From: JACKCR01 sp041390305
GTDB taxonomy: Bacteria > Eisenbacteria > RBG-16-71-46 > CAIMUX01
NCBI GenBank assembly: GCA_041390305.1
Contig: JAWKQE010000010.1
Coordinates: forward strand, 124,001 to 188,000
Length of the DNA stretch: 64,000 nucleotides
Direction of reading: 5' to 3'
The notes beneath the pieces are model-generated. The model did no database searches, was not told where the DNA came from, and worked only from the letters and a program-made list of their open reading frames with translations. Position 1 is the first letter of the stretch. Each line of letters starts with the position of its first letter. Position numbers and translations under genes: made by a program. Below are positions 41,794 to 49,526 of the stretch, in pieces.

Positions 41794-44037
41794 TCAGAAA
41801 GTCACCGTGGTTCCAACAAGGAGGCGGATCGGGTCCTGAGGTGTCGCCACGAACCCTTCTCCGGCCGCTTGCGAGACGTTGTAGTATTGGCGATTCGTCA
41901 GGTTCCGGACGTCCAGGAAGGCGGCGACGTCCCAGGTAGGGGTGACGATGAGGTCTTCGATCCGGGCGAACAGGTTGACTACCGCGAAGCCCTCGTTCGA
42001 GGCTTCCTCCCCGGCGTCCGTCGACTGGTACGTCTTCGACCGGGCGAGGAACCGTGGCGTGACCGTGAAACGACCGCGGCGTGCTTCCAGTCCGGCCTTC
42101 AGTGTGTGCTTGGCCGTGTAGGGTAAGCGCGCTCCCGCCACGTTCCCATCGGCCCAGGCGTAGCTACTGAAGGGAGACAGCCGCCAGGAGCCGAGCCTGA
42201 ATCTCCCCATCACGCTCGCCGTGGCTCCATCGATCTCCGCCCTGCCCTTGTTGAACGCACGTTCGACCACGCTGACCGGGATCCCCTTGAACTCCTGGTC
42301 GAACGAGATGTCGTTGACGATGAGATCGTCGATGATGGTGTGGACCGCGGCGGCCTGGATCACCATCCCGTCGACAACGAAGAGGCTCAGGCCTGCTTCG
42401 AACGACCGGAGATACTCGGGTTCCAGATCCGGGTTCGGCAGATGCCAGAACGTGCCCAGGAGGTCGTCGACCTCGCCCGTGTCCGGATCCTCCACGGGGA
42501 CGAACGATCCGTAGTGCTGGTAGGCCTTGTACGGCGAAGGCGCGAGGAAGGCCTGTCCGTAGAGTAGCTTGGTCTTGACCTTCGGCGTCGGACTGAAAAC
42601 GACACCGACCCTCGGATTGAAAGACGATCCGTACCGCGTATTGTGGTCGTGACGCGCACCAGCAGTCAGAATCAGAGAGCGGCCGACATCGGACTGAACC
42701 TGCGCGAACACTCCGTAGTTCTGGTACTGGACGAAGAAGAAGTCCTGGTACACGGTCAGAGGATCCCCGTCACCGTCGAGGATGTCGGTGCCCAGGTAGT
42801 ATTCGTCCTGGGCGTCCGGCGCCACTCCTTCGTCGTAGGGGAAGGGCAGGTCCCCCGTCTTCGGAATCGCGGTCAGATCCTGGTAGGAGACTCCCACCAT
42901 CGCGGACGTACTCTCCGTCACGTCGAGGCGGAGCTGCTCCTCCACGGTTGTGGACGTCCCCGACTCGTACTTGTAGGCGCGCTCGTACGAGCTGAACGTG
43001 TTGACGAAGACCGTGCTGGGATCCAGACGATAGGTGCTCTTGCTGATCGAGCCCTCGATGCTCCACCGAGACCCGTTCGGCGCGTACTCGTGGTCGGCGT
43101 AGATCGTCTCCAGTCCGATGTCGAACCGGATTCCCTTCCCGTACACGTTGTACTCGGGACGCATGCCGATCGAACTGCTGTGGGCCTCGCGGTTTCGAGT
43201 GTACCCGATCTCGAAGTTCTCGGAACGAAGCCGGGCGTGGACGAAGTGCGCATCGGTCGGGGCTTCGTACTCCACCGGGGTTCCCGTCGCCACGAGTTCG
43301 TCCTTTTCGAACGGCGACTTCTGGACGAGCCCGGTCTTGCTGTAGACATCACGGTACCAGGCGAAGTCATCGCGGTAGTAATCGGGTAGGACCGGTTCGT
43401 CGGAATGGTACATGTCGACGGTGACCGCGATGTCCAGGTGCTCGGAGATCTGCTTCCCGTAGACGATGGAGTCGTCCGAGGTCAGGAAACTCCCGGCACT
43501 TCCCGTCACCTCCCCACCGTCGATGCCTGCCCCGGACCGTGTGTAGATGCTGACGATGCCCGCGAACGCATCGACCCCATAGAGGGCCGAAGCTGGCCCG
43601 AGAACCACCTCCACTCTCTCCGCATTGGCGAGGGAGAAGTTCGCCCCGACCACGTGCGGCGTACCCGTCGTCGAGTTGATCCGATGTCCGTCGAGCAAGA
43701 CGATGAACTTCTCGTTTCCGGCAATCCCGCGCATGGAGATCTGGTTCCGCTGCTCGGAGACCGAGTTCTTCTGGATCTCCACACCGGGGATGTCCTCGAG
43801 GAGATCCTCCAGGTTGCGGTACCCGCGAGCGTCGATCTGGGCGCGGGACACCACGTGCACCGTTGCCGGCGCCTCCGAGGAACGCTCGAGCCGCTTGGAA
43901 GCCGAGACGACCTCCGTGTCGAGGATCTCTCCGAGATCCAGATTGTCGAAATCTTCGAGGGTCAGTTGGGCACGTGCTGAAAGCGCGCCGGCCACGAGTC
44001 CAAGTGCGGCCACCATCATGCCGATTCGGTGAATCAT
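41794..44037 (-). CDS. TonB-dependent outer-membrane receptor
   Basis: A 747-residue receptor for active uptake or sensing across the outer membrane. ATG 44037 has AGGAG upstream and starts a signal peptide (MMVAALGLVAGALSARA). A plug domain follows (VVSASKRLERSSEAPATVHV, DLLEDIPGVEIQ, GASALYGVDAFAG-like VLGPASALYGVDAFAGIVS). The remainder has the alternating pattern of a 22-strand barrel and ends in an aromatic residue (LLVGTTVTF). No N-terminal signalling extension is seen. It lies directly upstream of a kinase with a periplasmic binding domain and downstream of a DUF4154 protein, an arrangement often found in sensing loci. The ligand is unknown. Confidence 0.95.
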   Translation of the reverse strand: MIHRIGMMVAALGLVAGALSARAQLTLEDFDNLDLGEILDTEVVSASKRLERSSEAPATVHVVSRAQIDARGYRNLEDLLEDIPGVEIQKNSVSEQRNQISMRGIAGNEKFIVLLDGHRINSTTGTPHVVGANFSLANAERVEVVLGPASALYGVDAFAGIVSIYTRSGAGIDGGEVTGSAGSFLTSDDSIVYGKQISEHLDIAVTVDMYHSDEPVLPDYYRDDFAWYRDVYSKTGLVQKSPFEKDELVATGTPVEYEAPTDAHFVHARLRSENFEIGYTRNREAHSSSIGMRPEYNVYGKGIRFDIGLETIYADHEYAPNGSRWSIEGSISKSTYRLDPSTVFVNTFSSYERAYKYESGTSTTVEEQLRLDVTESTSAMVGVSYQDLTAIPKTGDLPFPYDEGVAPDAQDEYYLGTDILDGDGDPLTVYQDFFFVQYQNYGVFAQVQSDVGRSLILTAGARHDHNTRYGSSFNPRVGVVFSPTPKVKTKLLYGQAFLAPSPYKAYQHYGSFVPVEDPDTGEVDDLLGTFWHLPNPDLEPEYLRSFEAGLSLFVVDGMVIQAAAVHTIIDDLIVNDISFDQEFKGIPVSVVERAFNKGRAEIDGATASVMGRFRLGSWRLSPFSSYAWADGNVAGARLPYTAKHTLKAGLEARRGRFTVTPRFLARSKTYQSTDAGEEASNEGFAVVNLFARIEDLIVTPTWDVAAFLDVRNLTNRQYYNVSQAAGEGFVATPQDPIRLLVGTTVTF

Positions 44038-44150
44038 CGCATCACTCCTGCTTGCTTCATTCCTGACCGACCCACTCCGGATTCCTCCGTCTCGAGCCAC
44101 TGTCCACTGTGTCCCTCACGTCAAGTCCTCCTGCGAACTCGAGCATCGGT

Positions 44151-44678
44151 TCATTCCACCAAAGAACAGATTCGCAGTAGCTTCGCCGATAACTTGTGGC
44201 CGGACGACTCGAGAGCCGAACGGCTCACGACGATCTTTGGCTTGCCCTCCACCAGAGTGAGCCCGATCACGACCGGACTCGGAGTGTCGGACGGAGGAAT
44301 GGCCGCAATCGTGAGCACGCCCCGCGAAGTCAATCTCTCTCCGTAGGGGCGTCCGCTCGGCAGCAGGTAGGCTACCGATCCCCTTCCAGCCTCGGGGGCT
44401 TCGTCGGCCGAGAGTGACTCGACGCCGGCGGCGGCGAAGAGGGCGGAGAGGCTGTCTGCCGTGATCTCCCCAGGGGCCTCACCGACCACCCAGAGCCGAA
44501 CTCCGGTGTCGTCGATCGACTCGTCGAAGGGGAGGATCTTCTTCACGATCGCCACTTGCACGAGCCACGGGACCGCGGAGGCGGACTCCTCCGCCAGGAT
44601 CGCGTCTGGTGTTCCCGGCAGGGCGAGGATCGACGCCCAAAGGAGGAGCCAGGCAAGGATCCGACATCGTCGCGTCAT
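44151..44678 (-). CDS. YfiR-like DUF4154 periplasmic protein
   Basis: A 175-residue exported protein. ATG 44678 with GGAGAGCG upstream is preferred over TTG 44696. A signal peptide covers the first 28 residues (ILAWLLLWASILALPG). The body matches the DUF4154/YfiR pattern: VQVAIVKKILPFDES near the mature N-terminus and the closing helix SSGHKLSAKLLRICSLVE. In Pseudomonas, YfiR is a periplasmic repressor that binds the CHASE8 domain of YfiN. Here the divergent neighbour at 44956-47133 has a CHASE8-like sensor but a histidine kinase output, so a similar repressor-sensor pair is plausible. It precedes the TonB receptor by about 110 bases. Confidence 0.85.
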   Translation of the reverse strand: MTRRCRILAWLLLWASILALPGTPDAILAEESASAVPWLVQVAIVKKILPFDESIDDTGVRLWVVGEAPGEITADSLSALFAAAGVESLSADEAPEAGRGSVAYLLPSGRPYGERLTSRGVLTIAAIPPSDTPSPVVIGLTLVEGKPKIVVSRSALESSGHKLSAKLLRICSLVE

Positions 44679-44955
44679 CGCTCTCCACCAGGACAACCAG
44701 ATCGGTCGAAGTCACTCCGTCTCTCTCCGCAAGGGGTGCGGTGCCGGGCCTGTTCCGCCCGAACCCACCGCACACATTCATCACGCCGTTGTTCGGCGCG
44801 CGGCCGGTTTTTCTTGAGGTTGGCGGTCGAACCTGCCGAAGGAACGGGGGGGCAGGACCTCCGACCCCGCTGATCGACTCACACCTCGAGAAGGTCGGCA
44901 TCCCGGGGGCTACCGGATGAACGGCCACGTCGCCATAACTCTGAGGTGAGTCTCG

Positions 44956-47133
44956 TTGCACTGGTTCGATCTGATCAAGGCCCGGGTCCACCGGTCACCC
45001 ATATCCTGGAAAGTGACCGCGATAGTGTTGCTCACGAGCGCGACCGGCCTCACAATAACCTCCGCCGCGGTCGTGACCCTCAACTACCGGATGCAGCGGC
45101 AGAGTTTTGTCGAGACGATCCAGTCACTCGCTGAGGTGGGTGCGAGCAACTGCGAGGTACCGCTCGTCTTCGAGGACCAAGCCGCGGCAACCGAGGCACT
45201 CCTCGCGCTGTCGGCCGAGAGCGCGATCGTGGAAGTGGGGGCTTTCGACCTACTCGGCGCACGCTTCGCGCAGTACCGTCGGGGCGACGCGAGCCTGGCG
45301 ACGCCCCTCGCCGGGGGCGCCGAAGACGTCGCCGAGTCCGGCCCGCTGTCGCGGGCGGAACCTGCGAGTCGTTCGGGTGGGTTCGTTCGCGGCGCCTTCG
45401 TCTGCCAAACCCCCATCCTCCACGAGGGAGAGCGGATCGGTTCTCTCCTCCTCGTTGCGAGTTCCGCGGAGCTTCGCCGGCGGACGGCGCAGTCGATCCT
45501 GGCCGGGCTTCTCTGCACGCTCGGTGGCGTCGCTGTCGCCTGGGCTCTGGCGAGGGAGCTTCGCGTCGTCGTCCTCGGACCGATCGCGCGGCTCTCAGAT
45601 GCAGTCGCCCGAGTTGGCGCTGAGAAGGAGTACTCCCTCCGCCTGGAAGCCCAGGGCGACGACGAACTCGGCCGGCTGATTCGAGGTTTCAACGAGATGC
45701 TCGAGGAGATCGAGGTGAGAGACCAGTCTCTGCTGTCAGCCCGCGACCAGCTCGAGACACGAGTCCGGGAACGAACGAGCGAGCTCTTCGAGGCGAAGGA
45801 GCTCGCGGAGGCGGCGGACCGGGCGAAGTCCGAGTTCTTGGCCAACATGAGCCACGAGATCCGAACCCCGATGAACGGTGTGATCGGCATGACGCAACTC
45901 ATCCTGGGGAGTGAGATCAACGAGGAGGTTCGTGACTGGGCCGAGACCGCCAATGGCTCGGCGGAAGGGCTGCTCTCTCTGATCAACGACATCCTGGATC
46001 TCTCGAAGATCGAGGCCGGGAAGTTGGCTGTCGAGATGGAGCCCTTCGACATCCAAGAGACGCTGGAGCGGGCCATGCGTCCGATGAGATTCGCAGCAGA
46101 GGAGAGAGGTCTGCGGATCGACTGGCGGATCGACCCGCGATGCCCACACCACGTGGTGGGAGACGCGAACCGGATCCGCCAGGTGCTGGTGAACTTGGTT
46201 GGCAATGCGATCAAGTTCACGCCCCAAGGGGAGGTTCTGGTCGGGATCACCGTGCTGGGCGAACCCGCCGAGTTCGAGCCAGCCGGCGTCGAATCAGCCG
46301 ACATCGAAGATGCTCCCGGCTCGCCGTCGGGAGGGGCAACTGACCTCACTCGTCCAACTCCTTACGAGTGCCAGGGCGCATGCGGATCTCGAGGGGAACC
46401 CGGACGCGAGCGGAACGTCGACAACCACCGTGTCCGACTGCGGTTCACGGTCACAGACAGCGGTATCGGGATCCCAGCCGAGAAGCTGGCCGTGATCTTC
46501 GAGAGCTTCGCCCAGGCCGACTCGAGTACGACGAGGCAGTACGGTGGGACGGGACTGGGACTCGCGATCAGCAAGCGCCTGGTCGACCTCATGGGCGGGT
46601 GTCTGCATGTCAGAAGCGCCCCCGGATCGGGCACGAGCTTCTGGTTCGTCCTCCCGTGCGAGGTCGCTGGGGCCCTCGCCGCACGGTCAGTGTCTTCCCC
46701 CGAGCGAGTATGCGAGATACCCCAGGAGATGGCCGCAGCCGGCAACCCGCCCCGCGTCCTGCTGGTCGAGGACAACGTCGTGAACCGGAAGCTCGCTCTG
46801 CGCTTCCTGCACGATATGGGATGCGAGACGGAGACCGCGGAGAACGGCTCCGAGGGCCTCGACATGGCGTCCCGACGCGGCTATGACTTGATTCTGATGG
46901 ACTGCCAGATGCCGGTCATGGACGGTTACGAAGCGACAGGTCGGATCCGCCTGACGGCTACGGGGAGACACACCCCGATCGTGGCGATGACCGCGCACGC
47001 ACTCTCTGGGGATCGCGAGAAGTGCCTGCAGGCGGGCATGGACGACTACCTCGCCAAGCCGTTCGCGAAGGCCGAGTTCGAGCGGGTGGTCGCCCACTGG
47101 ACTGGGCGGGCGAAGTCTCTCCGCCGGGCATAG
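44956..47133 (+). CDS. Hybrid histidine kinase with CHASE8-like periplasmic sensor and HAMP
   Basis: A 725-residue membrane hybrid kinase. TTG 44956 has GAGGTGA at 44943-44949. Membrane helices lie near 20-42 and 178-198. The periplasmic loop has the CHASE8 look (FEDQAAATEALLALSAES, AFDLLGARFAQYRR). HAMP, HisKA (MSHEIRTPMNGVIGM), HATPase (NAIKFTPQGE, DSGIGIP, GGTGLGLAISKRLVDLMGG) and a receiver (ILMDCQMPVMDG, LAKPF) follow. Unusually, about 50 residues with two cysteines (YECQGACGSRG) are inserted within the ATPase domain between the N box and the DSGIGIP motif. It is divergent from the YfiR-like gene, with about 280 bases between them. Confidence 0.93.
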   Translation: MHWFDLIKARVHRSPISWKVTAIVLLTSATGLTITSAAVVTLNYRMQRQSFVETIQSLAEVGASNCEVPLVFEDQAAATEALLALSAESAIVEVGAFDLLGARFAQYRRGDASLATPLAGGAEDVAESGPLSRAEPASRSGGFVRGAFVCQTPILHEGERIGSLLLVASSAELRRRTAQSILAGLLCTLGGVAVAWALARELRVVVLGPIARLSDAVARVGAEKEYSLRLEAQGDDELGRLIRGFNEMLEEIEVRDQSLLSARDQLETRVRERTSELFEAKELAEAADRAKSEFLANMSHEIRTPMNGVIGMTQLILGSEINEEVRDWAETANGSAEGLLSLINDILDLSKIEAGKLAVEMEPFDIQETLERAMRPMRFAAEERGLRIDWRIDPRCPHHVVGDANRIRQVLVNLVGNAIKFTPQGEVLVGITVLGEPAEFEPAGVESADIEDAPGSPSGGATDLTRPTPYECQGACGSRGEPGRERNVDNHRVRLRFTVTDSGIGIPAEKLAVIFESFAQADSSTTRQYGGTGLGLAISKRLVDLMGGCLHVRSAPGSGTSFWFVLPCEVAGALAARSVSSPERVCEIPQEMAAAGNPPRVLLVEDNVVNRKLALRFLHDMGCETETAENGSEGLDMASRRGYDLILMDCQMPVMDGYEATGRIRLTATGRHTPIVAMTAHALSGDREKCLQAGMDDYLAKPFAKAEFERVVAHWTGRAKSLRRA

Positions 47134-47190
47134 GACGGCGGCTCGATGCCGAAAGCCTCCGTCCCCTCGTTCTCCCCCGCCCGGTCGATC

Positions 47191-47637
47191 TCAGTTGGTG
47201 TAGACGAACCAGCAGATTCCGCGCGCCCGGATCTTCTCGTTCGAGGAGAGCTTGGCCACCTGATCCACCAGCTCGGGTGGCCCCCAGACGAGCGGGCCCG
47301 CGTAGATCTCGCTCCCGCGCCACCTGGACGAAAGCCACATGTATCGGGCGTCCTTGTACTGGAACTCGAAGCCCGCGGGCAGCCTATCGGCCAACGAAGG
47401 CGGAGGCGCGCCGAGCGGCCCCGACCGAGGGAACTCGCCATGCTCGACCAGATAGTCGAATCCGGCGAGTCGGATGGTGTTGAGGTCAGCCATGACGGCC
47501 GATGCGTCCGCTCCGGTTCTGACGTTCTGGACATAGGGGGCGGCGAACTTGACGAGCAGGCCGATGATAGTTATGACGAACATCAGCTCGACCAGTGTGA
47601 ATCCCCCACGGCTACTGCGTGCGCGAGTCTGAATCAC
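47191..47637 (-). CDS. Prepilin-like protein (type IV pilin / pseudopilin)
   Basis: A 148-residue prepilin. The leader ends SSRGG and the processing site is G-FTLVELMFVITIIGLLVKF, with Glu at mature +5. GTG 47637 overlaps the stop of the upstream membrane protein gene (GTGA), which fixes the start; the open frame further upstream is not coding. The C-terminal domain has WGPPELVDQVAKLSS and a late cysteine (RGICWFVYTN). It differs from the three GspG-like proteins at 35.0-38.0 kb. It forms a two-gene unit with the membrane protein and is divergent from a CheW-type gene. Confidence 0.9.
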   Translation of the reverse strand: MIQTRARSSRGGFTLVELMFVITIIGLLVKFAAPYVQNVRTGADASAVMADLNTIRLAGFDYLVEHGEFPRSGPLGAPPPSLADRLPAGFEFQYKDARYMWLSSRWRGSEIYAGPLVWGPPELVDQVAKLSSNEKIRARGICWFVYTN

Positions 47638-48122
47638 TTCACTGCCTCCTGGAGGGCTGGAACGACCATGGCATCGAGTTCGAAAGCCGGGCCGCTCGAA
47701 ACGTACTCGACTTCGTTGCCCGGCGAGCCGGCCTGCAGTCGATATGACCCGTCGCCGAAGGACTGGTACTTCACATCGATCGTTGCTGGGAGCACATCCG
47801 CGAGCGAGGCGGGGAGCCGGCCCGTCGAGTCGGTGTATGCCTCCACCGCACGAATGGCCACTTGCACCGAGAGAGCCGACGCTGCCACTCTTTCGATCTT
47901 CGGTGCCTTCGGGGACACGACCGGCGTGGCGCCCGGGTTCCACACGGCGAGAACGGCGGCAACGACAGCCACCGGTATCAGGATGGGCAGCAGGCTCCTA
48001 CGCTGCTTGGGGACGTCCGCTGCCAGCTGTCGCTCGCGGCTCACCTGTTCGCGTGCGATGATCTCGTTTACCCAGGCGTCGGCCGCCGCCGGATCACTTG
48101 GGAGTTCCTCTGGAGTTCCCAT
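47634..48122 (-). CDS. Single-span membrane protein coupled to a prepilin
   Basis: A 162-residue protein. ATG 48122 follows GGAGG with a five-base spacer. The first 35 residues are acidic and then basic and would be cytoplasmic. One membrane helix (about 44-62, LLPILIPVAVVAAVLAVW) is followed by an exported domain (QVAIRAVEAYTDSTGRLPAS, YQSFGDGSYRLQAGSPGNEV). The exported part resembles the globular domain of type II secretion-like pseudopilins without a processing site. The N-terminal segment TPEELPSDPAAADAWVNEII hints at an anchoring or assembly role. I do not recognise a named family. It overlaps the prepilin gene by four bases. Confidence 0.75.
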   Translation of the reverse strand: MGTPEELPSDPAAADAWVNEIIAREQVSRERQLAADVPKQRRSLLPILIPVAVVAAVLAVWNPGATPVVSPKAPKIERVAASALSVQVAIRAVEAYTDSTGRLPASLADVLPATIDVKYQSFGDGSYRLQAGSPGNEVEYVSSGPAFELDAMVVPALQEAVK

Positions 48123-48430
48123 TCCGTCCTCCACTGATCTGGTTCGTCGATTTCGGTCGAGGGCACCCTTGGCAGCCTCGGAGATTCGGGGCCGGTAGAC
48201 CGTCTCTTCAGATATCCGATCGACCGGCGGCCCTCGTTCCTTGAGGGGATCCACACAATCCAGCCCCGCGCCCGCGGCACCGATGCGAGTTCGAAGTTGC
48301 GCCTTAGGATCTGTTTCCCGACGGTCGATCTTCTGAGGCGACCGCAAGTCGTCGGCAGGTCGCCAACCACGGCTCGGATTTCTTTGGCTCACGTTCCATG
48401 TCTCGGGAACGCTGCAGGATCGGAGACGGA
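48123..48430. promoter_or_regulatory. Divergent region between prepilin pair and CheW-CZB gene
   Basis: These 308 bases hold no convincing gene. Both ends carry ribosome sites (GGAGG for the minus gene at about 48128-48132, GGAG for the plus gene at 48422-48426). The minus-strand frame stays open through it, but the translation is Arg/Pro-rich and looks non-coding. No clear promoter boxes or strong inverted repeats were seen. Confidence 0.35.
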
Positions 48431-49267
48431 ATGAAGCAAGTGCTCACTTTCGAAGTGCGCGGGAAGGCGTTCTGCCTCCCGGTCGGCATCGTCGACGAGA
48501 TCGTCCCCCTCTCGGCGGTCGTCGAGATCCCCACCCACCGCGCGCACCTGCGCGGTGGAGTCAACGTTCGCAGCTCTGTGCTGCCTCTCTTCGACGTTCG
48601 ATCGATGGTGGGGGATCCCGGCCTCCTCGCGGAGCGCCAGGAGTTGGTGGCTGCGTTGAGCCATAGAGAGCAGGAACACATCGACTGGCTCGAAGCGCTG
48701 GAGTCCGCGGTAAGGGACGGGAAGCCATTTCGCAAGGCCACGGATCCCACGCAATGCGCGTTCGGGAAGTGGTTCTACTCCTTTCACACCGCAGATGAGT
48801 CCCTCCGGCGGCTGCTCCAGAAGTTGGAGGAGCCTCACAAGGAGATCCATGGGCTCGCCAGCATCGCGTTGTCGCTGGCACGGGAGGGCAAGTCCGATGA
48901 GGGGCTCGCCCGGATCGAGAGCGCGAGGGCGAATGTCCTGGCGAAGCTCCTCGCGCTCCTCGGAGAGTTCAAGTCGGTGCTCGTGAACGACCTTCGTGAA
49001 CTGGGACTGCTGCTCCGCTGTCCCGATGGATCCAGGTATGCAATCGCCGTTGACTCGGTGGAGAACATCCGAGACCTGAACACGGATCGATTTCAGGAGA
49101 GCCGGGACAACGTTCACGCCATTCCTGTCGTATCGCGCGTGTGGGCCAACGAGCAGGAGACCATCTTGGAGTTGGACATCGACTATCTGGGAGCGCTGGG
49201 CGATTCGACGAACCTTCCATCGGTAGACGTAGACGGGGATTCGAAGATCCTGACATCGGCCCGATGA
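48431..49267 (+). CDS. CheW-type coupling protein split by a CZB zinc-binding domain
   Basis: A 278-residue protein. ATG 48431 follows CGGAGACGGA; an in-frame start at 48398 is weaker. Residues 1-62 form the first half of CheW (VLTFEVRGKAFCLPVGIVDE, HLRGGVNVRSSVLPLFDVRS). Residues about 70-180 are a CZB domain, with probable zinc ligands H83 (HIDW), C109 (CAFGKW), H136 and H140 (PHKEIH). Residues about 190-278 complete the CheW fold (GSRYAIAVDSVENI, ILELDIDYLG). CZB domains in receptors and diguanylate cyclases respond to zinc or to oxidants such as hypochlorite. Inserted here, it could make receptor-kinase coupling depend on zinc or redox state. No CheA is adjacent. Confidence 0.9.
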   Translation: MKQVLTFEVRGKAFCLPVGIVDEIVPLSAVVEIPTHRAHLRGGVNVRSSVLPLFDVRSMVGDPGLLAERQELVAALSHREQEHIDWLEALESAVRDGKPFRKATDPTQCAFGKWFYSFHTADESLRRLLQKLEEPHKEIHGLASIALSLAREGKSDEGLARIESARANVLAKLLALLGEFKSVLVNDLRELGLLLRCPDGSRYAIAVDSVENIRDLNTDRFQESRDNVHAIPVVSRVWANEQETILELDIDYLGALGDSTNLPSVDVDGDSKILTSAR

Positions 49268-49327
49268 TCACGCAACTTGGAGACGACGGCGACAGGAAGC
49301 GGTGGTGCCGACGATGAGGCAGTAGGC

Positions 49328-49341
49328 CACGACGGGTCGTG
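49328..49341 (+). terminator. Small hairpin after the CheW-CZB gene
   Basis: CACGA (49328-49332) and TCGTG (49337-49341) flank a four-base loop about 60 bases after the stop. The surrounding 259-base convergent gap (49268-49526) shows no gene. A further stem, CCCGC/GCGGG, lies near 49440-49460. No T-run is present, so termination is tentative. Confidence 0.3.
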
Positions 49342-49526
49342 CACAGGCGATCACGCCGCCGACTCCAGATCCAAGGGACCCGAGCCGGGATATGCGACTC
49401 GTCCAAGCAGCTGGCCGGGTCGGCAGCGCCCCTCGAGTCCCCGCACCGGAGGTTGCGGGCTGACCAAGTGAGTTGTCCTTATCGCACCCACTGTGAGGTC
49501 GCCCCAAGCCCACCGGGAAGGTCAGC

